From: Impatiens glandulifera
Taxonomy: Eukaryota > Streptophyta > Magnoliopsida > Ericales > Balsaminaceae
Length of the DNA: 64,000 nucleotides
Assembly (NCBI RefSeq): GCF_907164915.1
Contig: NC_061867.1
Span: 45,418,242-45,482,241, forward strand
Direction: 5' to 3'
Shown here in pieces: positions 29,800-41,805 of this stretch; within the stretch, counting starts at the first letter, position 1; each line of letters opens with the position of its first letter. A program made the translations under genes and the position numbers. The notes under the pieces are model-generated. The model made no database searches and was not told the DNA's origin. It was given only the letters and a program-made list of their open reading frames with translations.

Positions 29800-30960
29800 T
29801 AATTATCTCAATATTTTTATTTACATTGTATCAACAAGTTGTCTTCATCTTTCTATTGTCATTCCTATTCTTATTCCTCCTGCAATGAAAAGTGGATGAA
29901 CTGAAAAAGTTGATGAATACTGTTTATTCTCATTTTGATTTATTTTTTATATGAACTCGTTCTGATTTGATAAAAACAATTATTTTTCAGGATTTTCAGG
30001 CTCTTCACCTTGTTGTTCTCAACTTGAATATCTAGATCATTGTTTCATTTCCTCCAGCTTCAGTTTTGAAATCCTCAACAACTTTGGATTCCTTTATATC
30101 AACCTTGAATTCTCTTCTTTCTCTTGATTAGTCTGAGTATCTTCCACTCTGTTTTCATCAGCAACCACTTCAACTTGATTTGATTGCGATTCCTCAACTA
30201 TCTTTTCAACATTATTGGGTTGAGGTTCCACCTTATTCTTTGTACTACTTTCTTCTTGTACAAAATTTTCTTTATCTTTTGTTTCATGTTCTCTAACCAT
30301 ATTTTGCTCTTTGATTATATACATCTCTGTTTCATTTTCCTGCATCTTTACTTTTTAACCTTTATGAATTTTCTGATCTTCTTTCTTAACCAAATCACAT
30401 TTTGGGTTTGAATGTTGGAAGGTATTGTAGAAAGAACATCTGTATGGCCTTCACTCATAAGTGATTTCCATGATAGTAGATTTTTCCTTTCTGTCTACTA
30501 CTGTCACACTTTTCGGTAGTGTGCTTCTAGAATTCACCTCAATGCTAATTTTAGTAAATGATAGGTGCTCTCCTCCTTTAGTAATTGAGTTCATGTAAAA
30601 TGGTTTACCCAATAAACCTGCAAAATGACTAAGGGGGACTTAAGAATTGTATATATGTTCAAGTATATTCTAGAGCTTGAACCATATCTGTGCATTTTTT
30701 TGGCTTAGTCAATAAGTTCAAATCTTTAGACAATTTTTCTAACTTCATATAGTTGAATCCTATATATGTATGTCCATTTCCTAGAATTTCTTTCAAATTA
30801 GATCCCTTCTTGAATTCAAGGAAATATAGATAATGAACATTTGCTGAAATCTTCTCCAGCCATTTTCCTTTCCATTGTTTCAATAATGCGTCTTTAGTAA
30901 TTAGGAATGATACTCTATTTTTCCCTATGTAGTTTCCCACAACTACATTTCTCATTCCTT
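29800..30960 (-). pseudogene. DUF4283 / LINE ORF1-like remnant, left inverted copy
   Basis: On the minus strand, 30955-30659 encodes NVVVGNYIGKNRVSF, LLKQWKGKW, FLEFKKGSNLKEILGNGHTY and LEKLSKDLNLL. This matches the DUF4283 pattern (W..., F.F......L..G......, W..D...) found in plant LINE ORF1 and related zinc-knuckle proteins. Further down (30620-30490) HFAGLLGKPF and SVTVVDRKEK continue the domain, followed by an acidic, Gln/Glu-rich tail at 30345-30094. Stops interrupt it. It is a diverged duplicate, in opposite orientation, of 31583-32640. Confidence 0.55.
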
Positions 30961-31411
30961 TATACAGTTTCCTCTACTTTAGTAGTCAATTTAAATTCAA
31001 ATAGAAAATTCAATACCTCCAATTTTATCTGTGTATTGCCCAAGTAGATTTTCCCTTTATAGTATATGACTTTTTTGCATTTTTGTTGTTCTAGACTTCA
31101 TTAGTTTTTCATGTCGAGTTTCTCCTCATAATATATGACTTAGATTTTGGGAGCCTTCATCAACTCCTTAATTGTTACATTATTTTTCATTAATGCCTTA
31201 CAAGTTACATTTTCTTGTTACCTTCTTAGAGGAATCAACCTCTTAGTGTTTCCTAATAAGTAAGGATTGCAATTTAAAAATTCCCATCAGTAACCGAATC
31301 AAATTGTCTGTTTGGAGTGTGTTTTCCCAGTTTAATCGGTAGTTGACCGATGATGGTATTTGTGTCCTCCGTTCTGACTTACCCCGATCTTACCCTGAAC
31401 ACTATAAACAC

Positions 31412-31414
<3 letters not shown>

Positions 31415-31494
<80 letters not shown>
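31415..31494. repeat. (TA)n microsatellite between the inverted DUF4283 copies
   Basis: About 80 bp of TA repeats in the spacer of the inverted pair. Confidence 0.95.
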
Positions 31495-31496
<2 letters not shown>

Positions 31497-31582
31497 CACA
31501 AACATATTTATTTATTCATTATATTTTATAAGATTTTTAAGTTTATTTCTTTATAAAAATATAATTTTTATTACATAAGAAA

Positions 31583-32640
31583 GAATAGAGTTCCTTCATA
31601 GTCACCAAAAAGACATTTATGAAGCAATGGGAGGAAAATGGATTGGAGAAAATTTCAGCAAATATACATGATCTCTACTTTCTGAAATTTAAGAAGAGAT
31701 CAAATTTGGATAAAATTCTAAAAAATGGACATACATATATTGGATCCAACTGCATGAAGTTGGAAAGATGGTCTGAAGATTTGAACCTATTAAGCAAGCC
31801 TAAAGAAACAACTCAGATATGGTTCAAACTTTGGAATATCTCTGCACACATGTATAATGTAGAAACTCTTAGTCATTTTGCAGGTTTATTGGGTACATCA
31901 TTATACATGGACCCAATTACTGAAAGAGGAGATCACCTATCATTTGCTAGAAGTAGCATTGAGGTGCATCCTAGAAGCACACTACGGAATAGTATGACAG
32001 TAGTAGACATAAAAGGAAAACATACTGTCATGCAAGCCCAAATTGTGATTTAGCTAAGGAAGAAGATCAGAAAATTGATAAAGGCCAGAAAGTAATGATG
32101 CAGGAAAATGAAACATAAGTGCCTATTATCAAAGAACAAAATGTGGTTAAAGATCAGGAAATGAAAGATAAAGAAAATTATATACAAGACGAAAGCAGTA
32201 CGATGAAGGAGGTGGAACCTCAACCTAATCATATTGAAGAGATAGTTGAGGATTCTCAATCCAATCAAGTTGAAGTGACTTCTAATGAAAATAGAGAGGA
32301 AAATAGTTAGGCTGATCAAGAGGAAGAAGAGAATTCTAAGGTTGATATAGAGGAATCCAAAGTTGCTGAGGATTTTAAAGATGAAACTGAAGAAAATAAA
32401 GACAATGATCTCGAAATTCAAGTTGAGAACAACAAAGTGAAGAGCTTAGATTTCCTGAAGAATAATTCTTATTATTAAATCAGAACGGGTTCATATAAAG
32501 GAAAAAATCAAAATGAGAATAGGCAGTACTCATCATCATCTTTAGTTCACCCCTCTTTCATTATAATAGGAAGGGGAAGAGGAAGAGGAAGACAACCTGT
32601 TGAAACATCAAGTTGGTATGGAAATAAAAATCCTGATTGG
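31583..32640 (+). pseudogene. DUF4283 / LINE ORF1-like remnant, right inverted copy
   Basis: The plus strand at 31619-32053 is open and encodes LEKISANIHDLYFLKFKKRS, KNGHTYIGSNCMKLERWSED, then HFAGLLGTSLYMDPITERGD and LSFARSSIEVHPRSTL, which is the C-terminal half of a DUF4283 domain (G.PL..D..T......FAR..VE). An acidic tail follows (32119-32460) with EDSQSNQVEV, as in the left copy. The N-terminal part of the domain and the start are missing and a stop separates domain and tail. The right end has an Arg/Gly-rich GRGRGRGRQP-like run (about 32570-32600). No RT or endonuclease is adjacent. Confidence 0.55.
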
Positions 32641-32659
32641 GATAATTAGAATTTTATAC

Positions 32660-33530
32660 CATTTGTAATCTTTGTTTGTAATCTTTGTTTTTCGTATGTT
32701 TGATGGTTACTAATCAATTTCTTTAGGGTCGTTTGATTGTCATCTTTTGATAATATAGCTAGAGTTTGTCTAGCTTTGATTCTTGACCCTCCCACTTTAG
32801 AAATTTTAATGAAATGATTTTAACCGTTTTTAAAAAAATATATAATTTTTTAATATATATTATATTGAAAAAATCGTTATATAATTTTTTTAGAGAATAT
32901 AATATAAATGGTGCCTTACGGTGATTCTCCGAAATCGAACGAAACGAGGATGATAATAAAATAAATCCTCGAAGTAAAACGAGGCAAAAATGATAATGCA
33001 TTCCCGCGCCCTAACCGCTCCATTGTCATCCTTGTATGAAAATTTTGTTTAAAAGAAATATTCTTTACTTAAAGTTATCTATCTCTCTATTCTTAAAGTA
33101 TTTTAAGCTGATGTGTATGATATGGTTTAGATAAGGTGGGAATAATTTTACATATTTTTATATAGATTCTATTTTGATTTTAAAGTTAACTATAATCATT
33201 AGTGTTTCTATATTTGATTTGATTTGTAACTTGTAAGACTATAATTTTTTTTATAAGTTTATTTCATCAATAAGCAAGTTATTTAAGATAAAAATTTTAA
33301 AGAAGTAAAAAAATAATTCCCAAAAGTGAATTTAAATAGTTGAATAATTTAAAGACATATATTAAGTAAATATTTAATTCCAACAAAAACAGAAAATTAT
33401 AAAAAAATAATAAAAAGAAAAGAAATAAATTAATTGACTTTTATATAATAATAGAGATTATCCAGCACCAAGTAAATTTGGAATGTAATAAAACAGTGAC
33501 GTTGATCAACTGACAACCGCACATATAAAC
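32660..33530. other. AT-rich intergenic DNA upstream of the DUF1295 gene
   Basis: No gene seen. Contains an A/T palindrome-like stretch (about 32820-32890) of no clear meaning. Confidence 0.45.
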
Positions 33531-33531
33531 T

Positions 33532-33540
33532 CAAAGCAAT
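33532..33540 (+). promoter_or_regulatory. Putative TATA box of the DUF1295 gene
   Basis: CATATAAAC, about 70 bp upstream of the ATG at 33604, a plausible distance with a short leader. Confidence 0.4.
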
Positions 33541-33603
33541 TTCTCTGTAAAGAGTTCATCTTCTTCAAAGAGACAAACAAAGATTCTCAAATTCATCAAA
33601 ACA

Positions 33604-36600
33604 ATGGGAACTGTTCTGGATTCCCATTTCTTAGCTCTAACAGCAATTGTCACTGTATTGTTTCCCTTCCTCTCTTAAGAACTCAAATCTTCTTCTATAT
33701 GTTTGCTTTCATCCTCACTTGTTGTCTTATTATTGCAGGCCGGCTATCAGTTCGTGTTCTTTGTTGTCACAGCACTTCTTAAAATTGATAAAGTCACTGA
33801 TTTCGCAGGTATTGTAGAGTGTATTCATCTATAAACGTCAATCGTTCTTTTGAAGTGGTCATTCATGTATTGTCTTTTAGTTAAAATCCAGTGTTTATGA
33901 TTCATTTTCCCTGAGAGGAGAGTACAAATTTTGGATAAAGTTATCTCCTTTTCTAGTTTAGTAACAACAAGAGGTGGATATCTTTGCCTGAGCCCTTTCG
34001 GGCCCTAAGTGGTTAAGTGTGTTTGCGGGTTATATGCGTAACTCGCGGGATCAAAGGAGAAGCGAAACCCAGCAATCTTAAAAAAAATAAAAAATAAAGT
34101 TTGGATGAAGTTAGATATTGAAGCGATTAGTCTATGCAGTATTTTCTTTTGGTTTTGAGAAAGTATATGTTCATGTGTTCAAGATTCCTGAAGCAACTCT
34201 TCTAGAAATATATTTCAATCTATCTTCACTAAAGTATACTAAATTCATAAGAACAGAAGATAGATTGAGAATTAGAAGATAGACTAGGTAGGGAAGAACT
34301 GCTCTTGAGAGAGTTTGATGTTAACCACTTATTCAACTGTAGCCGCTCTTGCCAAGCTAATTCCTTCAATAGCTAATCTGTTTAACAATTGAAACTTCCC
34401 TTGCCAGATCATTAACTTCTCAATAATAATCCCCTGGTTTTGATGGTGCACAATAGTATGTAAGTGAGGATCACAACATAAATTTAGCAAAAAAAGAAAA
34501 GAGGATCACAACATATTCCAACTCAATTCATGTTCGAGAACACTTATGGGGTTGACTATTATGGGTGATCGCATATTAGGTTGGTTCGGTTATTTGGCTA
34601 AATATTAATCCGACCCTAATACAAGTATATGTTCGGTATACTCTATGTGGAGACTCATAACTTAGTGGTAGAGTGAGTCCTAGAACTCATGTCTTAAAGG
34701 TCATGGATTTGAGTCTTTACACTTGGAACATTTACTAAAAGAAAAGGTTCGGTATACTCTATGAAGATACTATATCCGACGGATGAGATGTGTTAAATAT
34801 AGGTTCTAACTCAAAACAATGAAATCAAGTATATTAATACCAAGAAGCAACAATAGATAATAATGTTTAATAAAGCTGTTTAACTCAATTAATGTAGCAG
34901 TAGATAGTCAATTGAGATGTAGATAAAGTCTTCTAATTGAATAAAGGCAAGCTGAAGTGTTTAACAAATGTAGTAGTCTGCATTAACTCAGGAACAATAC
35001 CAAGCCTAAATGATCAGATGTTTTTCGGCTCGGGTAGGGCTAGTGGCCTGCTTATCCCTATTGACTATTGTTGTATTTTGGGGTGTCTTTTGTTAATACT
35101 TAAGACTCTTAATTTGTTATCCATGTCCTTTCAGTAATTGTGATTTTGACCATCTTTTTTATGACATTGTTATTTTTACTGTTTATCCTTGTGAACATCT
35201 CCATTTTCCAGATGTCAGCTAATTCTGTCTTGAAAATAAAGCAAGTTTTCCTTCATTATCAGGTAGCACCAATTTTGTTATACTTGCTTTATTGACCCTG
35301 GTTGTTAAAGGCTCATGGAATTTCAGACAGGTATAAATCACTAGTTCAACTTTCTCTCTTTCTTGTGTCTTGCAACATATAATCTGTAATATTAAGCCGA
35401 CTAAGACATAAAAGGAACATTTTTACATTTGAGGGAGCTCTTTTTGATATCTACTTCATCTTAGGACTTAGGAGGTCAAGGCTTGACTGTGGATTAGATT
35501 TTTTTCTGGGAAGCAATTCCTAGTTAAAAGTCAAATTGTACATACAAATAAAAGATACACAGCAATCTGAGTATCTCAAAAGAAAATAAAACATATAACT
35601 TACTTTGACAAAAGAAGCAATAAAATCGGGAAAGACAACTCATTCCCAATTCTCTGAAGAGCAAATGAGGAAAACTAAGTAACCAAAGCTACATTAACTT
35701 GTCATCATCAAAATTTCATTTTTTGCAGAGAACTAGTTTGGATATGAATTAGGAAATTTACCTCAGCACCTTTATTTTGGATGTTGCAACACAAAAACAC
35801 AGTCTTCCATATTTGTTTTGAGTCTTCTTAGGTTCAAAGATCCTCAAATTTCTTTCATCCCAAATCTCATAACAATAACCTAATCACATATAAGGATGTT
35901 CAAATATAGAAACTTATTGTTTTCACATAATCCAGTTTTTGATATGGTTCCAGTCTTTATTCTGATGCTATACACATACAACTTGTGATCTTCTTCCAAA
36001 TAGAGAATGAGGTAAGAACAATCCAATAAGAGATGGTTGATTGACTCCTTCTCACTCCTCAACATACAATGTAGATTCATTTATTTCACTTACCCCTCTC
36101 TAATTGATCCTACTCCCAGATAGTCATGAATTCAACTCTTAGATCAATCTTTTCACAACTTTCTCTTTTAACCTATAACTTAAATGCCAAATAATGAAGA
36201 ACTTCTATATGGAATCTACAAAATAATTATTATTGTTGCAGCTTGATGTTGAAGTTGCTGGAACATTCCAACTTAAGATGTTATGTCAATTTTATTTCAA
36301 TTTGTCTTCGTTAGCTACATGGATTTATGTCCTAGCTCTTTCTTTTTATTGACCAAGGTAACTGTAAGGAGAGAAAAGAATAAGCTGCTCCCATGCCTAA
36401 AAAGGAAACATCAAAATTACATCAAAATGTGTCTGAAATAACATGAACAAAAATAATCACAAACCAAAACACAAACAAAAAGATGGGTTTCATAGGCTGA
36501 AACCTGCATAAAAACTAATTATTGATCATTTCATCGACAATTTATGACCTAGCTCTTGTTTGCTTTGCTGAAAATTCAGTATATCATGTGCCAAAATATC

Positions 36601-39600
36601 TTGCAGTGTTCACCCTCCTTGAAAATCAATGTTCTAGTAATTTTAGAGGTCCGGAAAGAGTCTCAAACTGTCTCTCATCCTTATCCTTATTGTAGCAGGT
36701 AACTAAAACTTGAGTGTGTATAACCCTAGAACATTTGTCCTTCAGCAATATTTAAATAGAAATAAAGTTTTGTTTGTCATGCCTTATTTTTGTATCAACA
36801 TCAACATTATAAGTTTATTTGTACAATTGCATATCTATTAACTGAGTAGGCATTAGAGAATTTTTCCATAATGTTAATTTTCTATTGTCCATATTAATGT
36901 TGATTCTGAACTGTAAATACTCGAGCTTTCTTAATGGTTTAACACCATGTGTGATCACCAATTATACCAAAATTATTATAAATTGATAAGACAACTAATT
37001 GTAACATGATTTTGGTTGCCTTTCAGATTGTGTTGAGCTTGCTGGTAGTAATATGGGGCCTTCGTCTAGGTCTCTTTCTGTTGATGAGGTCTGTAACCTT
37101 TCTTCTCCTTTGTTTTATCGAGATTATAAGAATTGGTTTTATACGTGTATTTGGATTTCTATTGCACACTCTTAAATTGATATTGCATCAATAACACCAT
37201 GATGGCATCAGAATGAGTTTAGGCTATTTAGAGGAAGACAAAGTGTGAAGTAACTACATTATCTCAATTTCCAGCTGTTGTTTGAGAGATTATGAGAAAA
37301 AGGCTGTGTTGCCTTTCTTATGATATATGTTCTGCTTGGTTTATTGGCCTTTTGTCGTATAGATTAAGTTAATTGTATTTTCTTGCAATACTCAGTATGT
37401 TAGGTATCTTTTCTTTTCTTTTTGCTTTGTTTGGCTTATTTAGCTTTTCTAGTCATATAGATTATTCATTGTTTTTTCTTGTGATACTCAACCTGCTGGG
37501 TATCTTTTCTTTTTGATTCCTTCTTTTGTAAGTGACTTTCTCTTTCATTTGTAAGCGCCATTGTCTTTTCTACAAAAAATTTAGACCACTTTATGCCACA
37601 TTAACTCTAAACAAATTATCTTGAACCCTTTTCTTTGTACCTAACAAACAGGGTCATAGTTTTTTAGTTTTCATTTATTTTTTCGGCCAGGAGGTTCTTG
37701 TTTCTAGTTGGTGAAGGGAAATGACGGTCTTAAGATAAGTTTCTGAAGTTATGGAGTATTATCTTGTCTCCAGTTTAGAGAAGTATATAATTGGGTTCCT
37801 TTTACATATGGTCTTTGCACACTAGTGATAAATATATTGGATTTGTAGAACTTCCAAAAATATATGAATGGTATATGTGTATATCTTACATGATTTTCCT
37901 ATTACATGCTGTATCATTTGTTTATTAGCTCCATTTGCATTAGCATCAACTTGTTAAATTCAGAATGTCCTTTTCCCTTTCCCAGGATTTTACAATGGGG
38001 AGAAGATCGACGTTTCGATGAGATGCGTGCCAATATTGGAAAATTAGTAGTATTCTGGATATTTCAGGTTCTACATGATCCTGCCTATAATCATATAATT
38101 AACAGTATTCTGGATATTCAATGTTATCTGTATACTCTTTTTTCTTTTGAATAGGCGGTTTGGGTGTGGACTGTAAGTTTACCTGTAACAATTGTTAATG
38201 CAAGCAACAGAGATCCGTCTATTCAAGCTGTGGACATAATAGGATGGATTATGTGGTTAGTTGGTATAATAGCTGAAGCCACTGCTGATCAACAAAAGCT
38301 GTGGTTCAAGAATAATCCAGCAAATAGAGGAAAATGGTGTAATACTGGTCTGTGGAGTTACTCTCGTCATCCAAACTACTTTGGTGAGGTTAGTTCAAAC
38401 ATCAAAATAACAGTTTTTGCTGCTATCTCATGAATTGAACTATTGTAGCTGGTGAACTTAGGACTTTTCTTTTTGGAAAGTAACTTAGAATTTGTTGGTT
38501 TCTACCTATATTTCACTCATGAATTTCTTGCATTCATTGCCCCGTTTGTAAGTTTTGTGTATGTATCCATATCCATAAGAGAAACAACAAATCAATTTTT
38601 TAAATTTGTCTAACTAGGTTTAGTTTTTGGATACAGATATTGTATCCAGGTGTTTTCAAGTGGGACCATTATGCGTATTAGGAGAATACGTGTTCTGTTC
38701 TTTTGGTGGTCATTAGATGGTTGAAAATGCAGTATGCATCTTCTTTCTGTTCTTGGTCATTAGATAGTTGAAAATGAAGGATACTGGATACACCACGATA
38801 AACTAGATTATTAATTGTCTTAAGGATTCGTGGGTTTGACAAGGATTAAACAAGTTGTTGACTATACAACATAAATTTACTCTTTTGTAAAGATTTACAG
38901 CTAGGTTCTTCATGCGTTTAGTATGTCATATTCAAAACAGAAATGCACATCATCCTATTGATTTACCAGAATTCGTAGCTTGGTAGTTTATTCAGTTTGA
39001 ATGGTATTAGTTCAAACATAAATGACCCTGTGAAATTTGAGACACGATGAAACACTATATGCAATCTTTCTTTCTGTGTCTGAATATTATAGTTCAAACT
39101 TAAATGAGGATGGTGGACAATTGCATCACTGCTGATATAATTTTTTCAGAAAATTGCTTCTCATTCATTGCTCTTGAAAACAATTATCGTGAGGTATGCA
39201 TCTTTGTCTGACCCGTTATGTATTCTTCTTGTGTATTGCACTTTCGTATTGTTTGTTTCCAGATTCTTCTCTGGTGGGGAATTTTTGTTGCATCAACTCC
39301 TGTACTGAAAGGTGCAGACTGGCTTGTTGTCCTGGGGCCAATTTTCCTAACATTACTGTTGCTTTTTCTAAGCGGACTACCTTTACTTGAGGTTAGTGTT
39401 TGTATTGCTCGTCGTTCAATTGCATGTGTAGATTTGAGGTTATTATTTTAATACAATCCTATTTTCAGGAATCTGCTGACAAGAAATATGGTAATGTGAC
39501 GGAGTACAGGCTATACAAGAGTACCACAAGGTCTCTGATATTAACTAATTTATTATTTCCTTCACTTCCCAAACATTTTATGTATTTGTTAAAGTTAATA

Positions 39601-40962
39601 TGCTTTTCTGAAGTTCCTTTTAAACTTCTACAGCCCTCTAATTTTGCTTCCACCAGCTGTATATGGAATTTTGCCCTCATGGTTCAAGACGGTGTTCCTA
39701 TTTGAGCTTCCTTTATACAACCGCAACTTTACTCAAGAAGAGAAAAATTGGTTAGTTTTCTTGAAACATGCTTATTCTGTATTCCTGAAAATTTTGAGCA
39801 TATATGGAAACGTTTCCATAACAAGCCATAACCTTATGTGTGATTTCAATGTCTCATCAAACTTGAGGCATTTTCAATGTTATTTAGGCCTTCATTGATA
39901 AAGATTATTTCCAAATAAATCATAATCTCATCGCGAATCACTTGTTATATCAGATCATTCAAATATCAAAATATCTGTATTTTATTCTTTATACCATTTG
40001 CAACATTAAGGATATTTTGACCATTTAACTTAAATAATCCAAATATTCCATATTTTCATCTAATAAGTTTTTTTCCGAAAATAACTGATTTATTTTTTAT
40101 TTTTGTAATGTAGGATGCTAGCATGACCTCCCACAATCATGACACCCACTTCAACTTAAGGCGTTCTAGTGAGAATTGCACCCGTACCCTTTGGTCTCTT
40201 AGGAATCATTCTTGCCACTTGAGTTACCTTAGTGGAAAAATAACTAGTTTATTAAGAAAACTAGATTAATGAATATCTCTATCATTTTCTTGGCTGAATA
40301 GTTGTAAGATCTGTTGAGATAGCTTCAATTATATGATTAGACCATCTGAGCTTACGTAATTCACTGTTGTTATTTTTTTGGTGAAAAGGAAAAACTTTGT
40401 ATTATTAATGAAAAGGATATACAGAAATTCAATAAGATGCAGAACATGTTCAGCACTTAAGCTCTTAATATGAATCACAAGTGTTTTCATAATTTCATCT
40501 GTCAAACTAGCCTAAACTGCTACATTGTTAACAACATGCGTGGGGAATAATATCTGATCGGAATTCAATTCTCATTCTTTGCACAACGTCCAATTTGTGA
40601 GATTGTTCGGACTCTGCTTCCACACTCTACTAAGAATGAATTCTCAACTTACTTAATTCATTGGTTTAAGCATGGATAAATTAACCAAATTCGATATAGA
40701 AGGACATGACTGGGTTGTTGTGCTAGTCTTTTACAAAATAATATATATAAATATTTTGTTCTGGTTGTCATAGTTAATAATTCTTGAACTGCAATAAATC
40801 CCTTCTTTCACATGCCTGCCTGATCATTGGTTTTAAATGTTTCTTATAACTGTCATTTGGGGATGAAGAAGTTGAAAGCAATTTTAAGATATTTAATTAC
40901 CTTTTGCAAGGTGCAGAGCAGAATCTGAGGAAGTTAATAGCAGTGGATCAAAGATTGATTAG
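33604..40962 (+). CDS. DUF1295 / steroid 5-alpha-reductase-like integral membrane protein
   Basis: Ten exons: 33604-33654, 33739-33808, 35263-35330, 37027-37088, 37986-38067, 38155-38388, 39263-39391, 39469-39530, 39634-39750, 40911-40962, giving 308 aa, the usual length for plant DUF1295 proteins. The family is related to 3-oxo-5-alpha-steroid 4-dehydrogenases and isoprenylcysteine methyltransferases; the substrate in plants is not known to me. Seen: several hydrophobic spans (YQFVFFVVTALL; NFVILALLTLVV; VLSLLVVIWGLRLGLFLL; IIGWIMWLVGIIAEATA; PIFLTLLLLFLSGLPLL), the WGEDRRFDEMR loop, and the family signature GLWSYSRHPNYFGE (exon 6), the likely NADPH-site region. The C-terminus ends EEVNSSGSKID. 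All junctions are in phase. Introns are long and full of insertions: SINE-like copies at 33944, 34648 and 40095 and a LINE fragment near 35900. The nearest Arabidopsis genes I recall are At1g73650 and At1g18180. Confidence 0.92.
33944..34099 (+). mobile_element. SINE-like insertion 1 in DUF1295 intron 2
   Basis: Flanked by TTTGGATAAAGTTA (33930-33943) and TTTGGATGAAGTTA (34100-34113), 13 of 14 identical, as a target-site duplication. The body has a tRNA-like A-box region (CCTAAGTGGTTAAGTG), a B-box-like GCGGGATCAAAGG and an A-rich 3' tail. 156 bp. Confidence 0.65.
34648..34746 (+). mobile_element. SINE-like insertion 2 in DUF1295 intron 2
   Basis: A perfect 17-bp target-site duplication, GTTCGGTATACTCTATG, lies at 34631-34647 and 34747-34763. 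The 99-bp body has an A-box-like TAACTTAGTGGTAGAG, a B-box-like GGATTTGAGTC and an A-rich tail. This is a clean signature of a LINE-mobilised tRNA-type SINE. Confidence 0.8.
35780..36110 (-). mobile_element. LINE fragment in DUF1295 intron 3
   Basis: The minus strand at 36080-35880 reads SEKESINHLLLDCSY, the zinc-binding (zf-RVT) region found after LINE reverse transcriptases (C..C...E...HL...C). The frame is broken after about 30 residues. Only a fragment. Confidence 0.5.
40095..40236 (-). mobile_element. SINE-like insertion 3 in DUF1295 intron 9
   Basis: On the minus strand: A-box-like TAACTCAAGTGGCAAG, B-box-like GGTGCAATTCTC and an A-rich tail next to 40095. Flanks AAAATAACTGATTTATT (40078-40094) and AAAATAACTAGTTTATT (40237-40253) agree at 15 of 17 positions and look like a target-site duplication. 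Confidence 0.65.
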
Positions 40963-41805
40963 ACATCATATTAAAGGTACAGAATTATTATTACTCAATA
41001 TTATATTCTTAGAGTGTTTTCTCTCATTGTAATCTAAACATGTTTGATTTTTTTATAAAGAAATGGTACAATTATGGTTACAATTTCTCTCTTGATTTAT
41101 TACTGTTTTCCTTGTCCTTTTGTTGATTTATTTGCTCTTATTGTCCTGTTCTACTTTGTAGTTATTTGCCATGCATGTAATATAACACAATAATGATTCA
41201 TTTTGATCTGATAATGGCTTGAATTTGATATACAAATTGTGAATTGGTACTATGAAATGAGTGCATGAATATTGTTAGCAAATAATGGTAATTATTTTTT
41301 ATCTTGTTTCTAAATTTGTCTAAGTGGTAGAGTGCAATAATTTATTTTGGTAATGTTATGAGTCCTCTTAATAAAGTAGAGGAGTGTGCTCATGTGAGAG
41401 CAAGTTTGTCATGTTGAAGTCCACATTTTAAGGGTTTTGTGAAATAATATTTTCCTCTTATCTTGACCATTCACAACACAATATTGAACATGTATTTCAA
41501 AAAAAGATATTATTGTCAACTTAAAACTTGACAATACTCAACATGTTCTATGTAATATTGGGAACAAGTAAAATATTGTTTGGGTGAATTGTTTTTTTGA
41601 AAATTGGAATAATTAATAGAACTAACAAAAATTGAAATAGTAGAGTTGAGAGAGTATGAGACGAAGGGTCTCTGCAATGGAAGCCTTTATATACTTATTC
41701 TCCACCAATCAACTCTTATTGTCGCCGATCATGTTTGATCCCTGGTTGGTAGGCGTTGTCGGGTTGTTTGTCTAGTAGAAGACCAACCTCAAGTGAGCAT
41801 AGGAA
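40963..41805. other. 3' flank of the DUF1295 gene and intergenic DNA
   Basis: AT-rich, likely 3' UTR for the first 100-250 bp. No other gene seen. Confidence 0.4.
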
